Positions 12,405 through 16,555 of a stretch of DNA of 16,555 nt are shown here, piece by piece (the stretch's first letter is position 1; each line of letters starts with the position of its first letter). The position numbers were made by a program, and so were the translations under genes. The DNA is from Candidatus Parcubacteria bacterium (GTDB taxonomy: Bacteria > Patescibacteriota > Minisyncoccia > Minisyncoccales > Staskawiczbacteraceae). A model generated the notes under the pieces. It had not been told where the DNA came from. It did no database searches and was given only the letters and a program-made list of their open reading frames with translations. The stretch is from NCBI GenBank assembly GCA_019658985.1, contig JAIFWS010000013.1, positions 1-16,555 of the forward strand. Direction: 5' to 3'.

Positions 12405-14914
12405 TATACTCCCACTTCCCTTTCCCTGATCATTGAGATTTTGCTTTGCAGTTGCTTTTTGACAAGGTAATCCTTGTGGTTCATTTTCTTTGAATCAAAC
12501 CACGCTACTGCGCCAAACATTCCCCTGCGCCACATCCAAAGTCCGATAAGTCCCGCAACTAATGGCAGGAAGAATGAATCCAGCAAGAAGTTATTGGTAA
12601 GTCCTGTTGAGACGGTAGTTGCCCCCAATACTCCGCTGCGGGTAACCACTACTGATGCGAACGCGGTTCCCGATGCGCCAGAATCGGTCGTAGCAACCAC
12701 TGAGTTATTCAATGTAGTTGTGCCGAACGAAAAGTTCTGGGCTGGTCCTACCTGGGCTTGGTAAGTAATAGTCTTTGTCTGGCCGTATGGCAAGCTTCCG
12801 ATATTCAATCCTGAAATAACATTTCCGGAATTCGGGATGCCGTCCAATGTCAAAGCATTATTGTAAGTAAGGTTGGTTGGGAAAATATCGCGGACCGTTA
12901 CATTGTTTGCAAACTGGCTATTAGTCTGGTTATTTGCAACGGTGATTCTAAACTGGAGGATATCTCCTGGCTTTGCATTAACAATACTGGTGTAGTTTAA
13001 TATTCCGGTTGAAAGGTTTTCAACAGCCTTGGTAACTTGCAATGACTGGTTTGTATTAGTGGTAATGCAAGTATTGTTCTGGCAACCGCTGGTGCAATAC
13101 TGTGAAATTCCCTGATCCTGTCCGCAAGAGTTAAACCAATGGACGTTTCCGCCTGAACATTGCTGGTAGGCGTTAGGATTACACTGGTTAATAGTTTGGG
13201 TGATATTCGATTGGCAGGAAGTATTCGCACTTTGGCCGGTTGACGTTGTAACGGTCAAATAAGCAATCTTGGTTCCGGGGAATGAATATGAATTTGAACA
13301 AGTTGATCCATATGAGGTGCAATCCTGGGACCACTGATAGCTGACGTTTCCGTTGGCGTTACCGACATTGGCGTTATAAGTTACCGTATTGTTTACCTGT
13401 GCCTGGCTTGGAGAAGCATAGCATGAAACCGACAAGTTATTATTGGCCTGTTGATTTACGGTAACCGGGCAGGTAACGGCCGGTGAAGCCTGTCCGCCGG
13501 AAGTTACTACCAGGGTCGCGGTCTGGACTCCGGAATTTGAAAAGCTATTTGTACAGTTTTGCGAAGTTCCGTTGCAAGCACCGCTCCAGGAATAAGTATA
13601 GGTTCCATTTCCGCCGGTACCTGATCCATTAAAGGTTACGTTGCTGCCAACTTGGACAGTGTTTGAAGAGGCGCTGCAATAAGCAACAGGCGCTGTCGTC
13701 GCCTGCGTAACATTTGTCTGGCAGGTAACATCATCGCTTTGGGTTCCCGAAGTTACGGTCAACGTCGCAGTTTTAGTTCCTGCGGTAGCAAATGAATTAG
13801 TACAGTTTTGTGAAGTTCCAGTACAAGCTCCTGACCATAAGTAGCTATAGGTTCCGGTGCCGGCTCCGCCAGTGGCTGATCCATTGAAAGTCACATTATT
13901 TCCCATCTGAACGTTATTTGAAGAGGCGCTGCAAGCAGCAACCAGATTAGGAGTAGAACATACGGCTCTTGTTGAAGCGGTGGCTGTGACAACGCTCTGG
14001 ACTCCGCCTCCTACCCAAATATCATCACGGAGGTTGGTGTTACAAGCGGTTCCGCTCGGTACGCGGTATTGGAAAATAAGAGTAGCTGTATGGCCTGCGG
14101 ACAAACTAGGGATTAGACATTTTACCACGTCCAAATCAGGACGGTCAGAAGGCTGGCTCATTACGCAGCCATTAAGGCCTGAAACACCCACAAATTGCAT
14201 TTGGCCCCTTGGAAGCCGGTCAACAACCTCTACGTTAGTAGCTGTAGCAGTGTTGCTTTCATTCTTAACCCGTACTTCGAATTCAGCAATCTGTCCTACG
14301 TTTACTGTAGAAGAGCGGGCGCTCTTGGTAACGGTTACCGGAGGATTTCCAGCCGGTGTGGGAGTCGGATTAGGGGTCGAAGCAGCAACCTGGCAATCAG
14401 CGCCAAGGTTAGCGAAACCAGCAGCCCAAACAATTCCATTCATCGAAAAGTCAATCTGCTCGGATCCGCACTGGCTAAAGTTTTCCACGGTCTGGGTGGT
14501 TAAATGACCTGCCTGGGCTGGCAATGTAAGGGTTTCAGGAACCGTCAAGCAGGCTCCCCCATCAGTTGCACTGGCTCCATCCCAGTATCCTTGGCACTGG
14601 CCGATTCCACCGCGGGCTGGCCATCCGGTTGCTGTTTTGCAACGGCAAATATGCTTTTGCAATACGATAGTTTGAGGGCTATTAGTATTGTTTTTAATCC
14701 AGGCATTCAATTGGACTATTCCGGGACTGGTATTGTACTGCTCAACGGGACCAATCGTAAAACCGGGAAAAGTGGCGGCCGGTAGGATTCCGGTACCGCT
14801 ATTTCCATAGCTATATGCCCCTTTTACAACCAAGGGACCTACAGTAATTACCAAAACTACAAAAAAAAGCACGAGTAAACCTGCGATCACATATGGCCTG
14901 TTTAATATCTTCAT
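12404..14914 (-). CDS. Membrane-anchored adhesin-like protein with DUF11 and PKD domains, 836 aa
   Basis: Large extracellular protein held by membrane helices at both ends: residues about 8-31 (VIAGLLVLFFVVLVITVGPLVV) and 777-795 (LLDSFFLPLVAGLIGLWMW), then a basic cytoplasmic tail. Between them: a Cys-containing N-terminal domain (40-175), a Pro/Thr linker (TPNPTPTPAGNPP), a DUF11-type domain (193-317; VTKSARSSTVNVGQIAEFEVRVKN), three PKD-like domains (328-404, 413-487, 498-573) each with a matched Cys pattern, a six-Cys module (578-616) and a second DUF11-type domain (624-758). DUF11 and PKD are beta-sandwich modules of surface proteins, so attachment or S-layer-like display is likely; no enzyme motif is seen. 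The ATG start follows a long leader; no Shine-Dalgarno sequence is seen. The many even Cys suggest disulfides formed outside the cell. Confidence 0.85.
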   Translation of the reverse strand: MKILNRPYVIAGLLVLFFVVLVITVGPLVVKGAYSYGNSGTGILPAATFPGFTIGPVEQYNTSPGIVQLNAWIKNNTNSPQTIVLQKHICRCKTATGWPARGGIGQCQGYWDGASATDGGACLTVPETLTLPAQAGHLTTQTVENFSQCGSEQIDFSMNGIVWAAGFANLGADCQVAASTPNPTPTPAGNPPVTVTKSARSSTVNVGQIAEFEVRVKNESNTATATNVEVVDRLPRGQMQFVGVSGLNGCVMSQPSDRPDLDVVKCLIPSLSAGHTATLIFQYRVPSGTACNTNLRDDIWVGGGVQSVVTATASTRAVCSTPNLVAACSASSNNVQMGNNVTFNGSATGGAGTGTYSYLWSGACTGTSQNCTNSFATAGTKTATLTVTSGTQSDDVTCQTNVTQATTAPVAYCSASSNTVQVGSNVTFNGSGTGGNGTYTYSWSGACNGTSQNCTNSFSNSGVQTATLVVTSGGQASPAVTCPVTVNQQANNNLSVSCYASPSQAQVNNTVTYNANVGNANGNVSYQWSQDCTSYGSTCSNSYSFPGTKIAYLTVTTSTGQSANTSCQSNITQTINQCNPNAYQQCSGGNVHWFNSCGQDQGISQYCTSGCQNNTCITTNTNQSLQVTKAVENLSTGILNYTSIVNAKPGDILQFRITVANNQTNSQFANNVTVRDIFPTNLTYNNALTLDGIPNSGNVISGLNIGSLPYGQTKTITYQAQVGPAQNFSFGTTTLNNSVVATTDSGASGTAFASVVVTRSGVLGATTVSTGLTNNFLLDSFFLPLVAGLIGLWMWRRGMFGAVAWFDSKKMNHKDYLVKKQLQSKISMIREREVGV
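13660..13936. repeat. Repeated PKD coding units inside the 836-aa gene
   Basis: The 18-base string TTTGAAGAGGCGCTGCAA occurs near 13662 and again near 13919, at the same point in PKD domains 2 and 1. The proteins share CSASSN..VQ.G.NVTFNGS and C.GTSQNCTNSF. Nucleotide-level identity suggests recent duplication; the third PKD copy has diverged. Confidence 0.65.
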
Positions 14915-14950
14915 AAAAAGATGTTAATAATATTTTATTTTATATCGTTA

Positions 14951-14993
14951 AGGGGACGGTAGAGAGAACCCCGCCCTCCAACTTTATGCCCCT
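14951..14993 (-). other. Possible structured 5' leader of the 836-aa gene
   Basis: AGGGG (14951-14955) can pair with CCCCT (14989-14993), while CGG (14957-14959) pairs with CCG (14971-14973). The same GGG (14953-14955) could pair instead with CCC (14974-14976), so two alternative folds exist. It does not match a riboswitch class that I know. A second -10-like TATTAT (14994-14999) precedes it. Confidence 0.35.
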
Positions 14994-15015
14994 ATAATAC
15001 TGATAAAGTATTAAT

Positions 15016-15041
15016 ATTTCATTAATATTCTTTAATGAAAT
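15016..15041. repeat. Inverted repeat at the transcription start of the 836-aa gene
   Basis: ATTTCATTAA (15016-15025) and TTAATGAAAT (15032-15041) are exact 10-base inverted arms around a six-base loop. They lie just downstream of the -10 box, an operator position. Confidence 0.55.
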
Positions 15042-15042
15042 T

Positions 15043-15071
15043 ATAATACTACATTAGCATCGTATTGTCAA
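15043..15071 (-). promoter_or_regulatory. Promoter of the 836-aa surface protein gene
   Basis: On the minus strand: consensus -35 TTGACA (15066-15071), 17-base spacer, -10 TATTAT (15043-15048). It gives a leader of about 120 bases. Confidence 0.7.
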
Positions 15072-15100
15072 TAGAAATGAATAGTCTATACTAACAATAA

Positions 15101-15135
15101 AAACAAAAGATGTCTAGATCGCCAGACACCTTTTT
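15101..15135 (-). terminator. Terminator of mraY
   Basis: GATGTCT (15109-15115) pairs with AGACACC (15124-15130), one G-U pair. On the minus strand it is followed by TTTTGTTTTTATTG. The plus strand also has TTTTT after it, so it may work both ways. Confidence 0.65.
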
Positions 15136-15162
15136 AGCTGTATGTAAGCTTCTAAACTATCA

Positions 15163-16227
15163 CTACCCGCCCAGTTTTATCACGACGCCGATAATGGCTA
15201 ATATGACTCCGATCACCCAAAACCGCATTGTGACTTTGCTGGCCGGCCATCCGATAGCCTCGAAATGATGATGAATGGGGGTGGAAAGGAATACTTTTTT
15301 ATGCCTGAATTTTTTAGATAAAAGCTGGATAATCACCGACCCCACTTCAAGTACTAACAATCCCGCGATGATCGGCAGCACCGCTACCGAATCCGTTAAA
15401 AACGCTACCACTGCCATGACGCAGGTAAGCGCCGTCGAGCCCACCTCCGTCATGTAAAAACGGGCCGGTGGTATATTAAACCATAAGAACGCAAAAATCG
15501 TACCGGTTATTACCGCGCAGAACGTGGCCAGATCGTATTTTCCTTGCGCAAAAGAAATAATAGTAAAGGCGCCGAATATCGAGGCGAAAGTTCCGCCTGA
15601 CAATCCGTCGATCCCGTCAATAATACCTCCTGACCAGCAGGCAATCATCACAATGATAAATAACGGAATATAAAATACGCCAATCGAAAATTCGCCCAAG
15701 AGCGGGATGCTGATGATATCCCAACCCAGCTTATAATAAAACCACATACCGCCCGCCAAGCCTATCAAAGCGATAATCAATAACCGTTTTTTAAAAGAAA
15801 ATCCCCCGCCGATATAACTGCCCATTGAAGAAACTACCAGAATATCGTCGAATAATCCTACCAGCGCGGCGATAATGAGGGTGATAAGGGGCAACCAGGT
15901 CTGGCTCCGGGATAAAAAATTAAGATCACCCAGCCATGTGTCAGGGAAAATCAACGAAAGGACAAAAAAGAACAGTGCTATGAAAACGGTGGTGATAAAA
16001 ATCAGCAGTCCCCCCATGCGGGGTACTTTTGTTTCGCGTTCTTTATGAAGGCTGTTAAATACTACTGCGTCTTCTCCGCTGATGGCTTTTTCCCGCGCTG
16101 TTTTTTTCCAAAGTTTGTGTTTATATAAAAAATCAATCAAAAACGGCGACCACAAAAAAGCGATCACCGAAGCAATGGCGGAAATGCCCAGAATTTTAAT
16201 CACATTAAAGGTAAGAAACTGTATCAT
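15163..16227 (-). CDS. mraY: Phospho-N-acetylmuramoyl-pentapeptide transferase, divergent, 354 aa
   Basis: Polytopic membrane enzyme that moves phospho-MurNAc-pentapeptide from UDP to undecaprenyl phosphate, making lipid I. About ten hydrophobic helices are visible. Family marks: KVPRMGG (67-73), Asp127-Asp128 in GLFDDIL, DGIDGLSGG (204-212), NIPPARFYM (251-259) and the MraY-specific triple His in TPIHHHFEAIGWPASKV (316-332), with RFW after it. Several usual active-site residues differ: the Lys three after the DD pair is Val131, the Asn of NLTDGLDGL is missing, and the MGDxGS motif reads MTEVGS with Glu261 for Asp. The HHH block favours MraY over WecA-type paralogues. It is followed by its own terminator and lies 101 bases downstream of the D-Ala-D-Ala carboxypeptidase gene, both envelope functions. 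Confidence 0.9.
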   Translation of the reverse strand: MIQFLTFNVIKILGISAIASVIAFLWSPFLIDFLYKHKLWKKTAREKAISGEDAVVFNSLHKERETKVPRMGGLLIFITTVFIALFFFVLSLIFPDTWLGDLNFLSRSQTWLPLITLIIAALVGLFDDILVVSSMGSYIGGGFSFKKRLLIIALIGLAGGMWFYYKLGWDIISIPLLGEFSIGVFYIPLFIIVMIACWSGGIIDGIDGLSGGTFASIFGAFTIISFAQGKYDLATFCAVITGTIFAFLWFNIPPARFYMTEVGSTALTCVMAVVAFLTDSVAVLPIIAGLLVLEVGSVIIQLLSKKFRHKKVFLSTPIHHHFEAIGWPASKVTMRFWVIGVILAIIGVVIKLGG

Positions 16228-16328
16228 ATCTCGAAAATCTCTAATTTTTAATTTTGTAAATAATTCTTTAATTTTTAAGATTTAGATCTTATTTTTAAAT
16301 TAAAAATTTTAATTTAAAAATTACCTCG
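16228..16328. other. Very A/T-rich intergenic region with an A/T-only inverted repeat
   Basis: Almost all A and T. TTTTTAAATT (16292-16301) and AATTTAAAAA (16311-16320) form a 10-bp inverted repeat, and AAGAT/ATCTT lies beside it. It may act as a weak terminator for the carboxypeptidase gene or as a bent-DNA promoter region for mraY; no convincing -35/-10 pair was found. Confidence 0.4.
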
Positions 16329-16555
16329 TCACTTCCACTGATAGGCGGAATTCACCCATTGGAGGATATTTCCCATTTCGCGGAACCGGTCAGGCGACCC
16401 GAGCACGATATTAATAATATAATTCCCTTTTTTCGGACTGGTTTGAATGGTCATAACACATCCCTGGGCCTCTTTGGTAAATCCGGTTTTCCCGACGATA
16501 ACATGATCTTTGCCCAACAATTCGTTAGTATTTACGAGGGTGTGATGCAGCGCGG
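16329..16555 (-). CDS. D-alanyl-D-alanine carboxypeptidase (S11 family), C-terminal part cut by the window edge
   Basis: The frame is open to the right edge (ALHHTLVNTNELLGKD at the edge), so only the last 75 or so residues are visible. TNELLGKDHVIVGKTGFTKEAQGC matches the third active-site box (KTG) and surroundings of S11 low-molecular-weight penicillin-binding proteins, typically NTNkLLgkypgVdGiKTGyTdeAGyCL. These enzymes remove the terminal D-Ala from peptidoglycan stem peptides outside the membrane. The SxxK and SxN boxes lie beyond the window. The short C-terminus after KTG (about 50 residues, ending SAYQWK) lacks the long membrane-binding tail of DacA, so it may be a DacB/VanY-like shorter form. 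It lies upstream of mraY on the same strand. Confidence 0.85.
   Translation of the reverse strand, partial: ALHHTLVNTNELLGKDHVIVGKTGFTKEAQGCVMTIQTSPKKGNYIINIVLGSPDRFREMGNILQWVNSAYQWK

Overview
The window looks like a bacterial chromosome fragment from the Candidate Phyla Radiation (Patescibacteria), probably a Parcubacteria-like lineage. This is inferred from style, not from a marker-gene search: short intergenic gaps, a lone Xer-type recombinase, house-keeping genes with promoters almost touching the start codon, large secreted PKD/DUF11 and beta-rich surface proteins, a stand-alone LAGLIDADG protein, and a divergent MraY. Bacterial L9 is present, which argues against CPR lineages reported to lack it. 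No rRNA, tRNA, CRISPR array or insertion sequence was recognised.

Left part (1-2600) is accessory. The 3' part of a tyrosine recombinase gene is followed 20 bases later by the first copy of a short direct repeat, TGTCGCATAATAWAATT. Copies at 702, 1589, 1983, 2006 and 12388 all point the same way. The first four bracket small self-contained gene units: a GC-rich unknown gene plus a divergent YdeI-like mini-protein gene, a second GC-rich unknown gene, and a LAGLIDADG-type gene. The repeat resembles the XerC-binding arm of dif/pdif sites, so a recombinase-plus-cassette arrangement (integron-like or pdif-module-like) is the most interesting hypothesis here.

Middle part (2597-9167): a GC-rich gene for a 653-residue surface protein with a planctomycete-style LExRxLLAG N-terminal motif, then core genes: uppS (undecaprenyl diphosphate synthase), rpmA (L27, the only core gene here on the + strand), pyrG (CTP synthase), rplI (L9) and an S41 C-terminal processing protease.

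Right part (9254-16555), all on the minus strand: a 1003-residue very charged protein with one zinc ribbon and a C-terminal hydrophobic segment, an 836-residue membrane-anchored adhesin-like protein (two DUF11 and three PKD domains), mraY, and the C-terminal end of a D-Ala-D-Ala carboxypeptidase gene. UppS, MraY and the carboxypeptidase act on the lipid carrier, lipid I and the peptide stem respectively, so the native genes have a cell-wall theme, with CTP synthase and two ribosomal proteins as growth functions.

Two styles of gene start coexist. Several AT-rich native genes have a -10 box ending six bases before ATG and no Shine-Dalgarno sequence (leaderless). The GC-rich genes have a GGAG-type Shine-Dalgarno sequence, a longer leader, a distal promoter and a strong terminator. 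This points to a different origin or expression mode for the GC-rich set.
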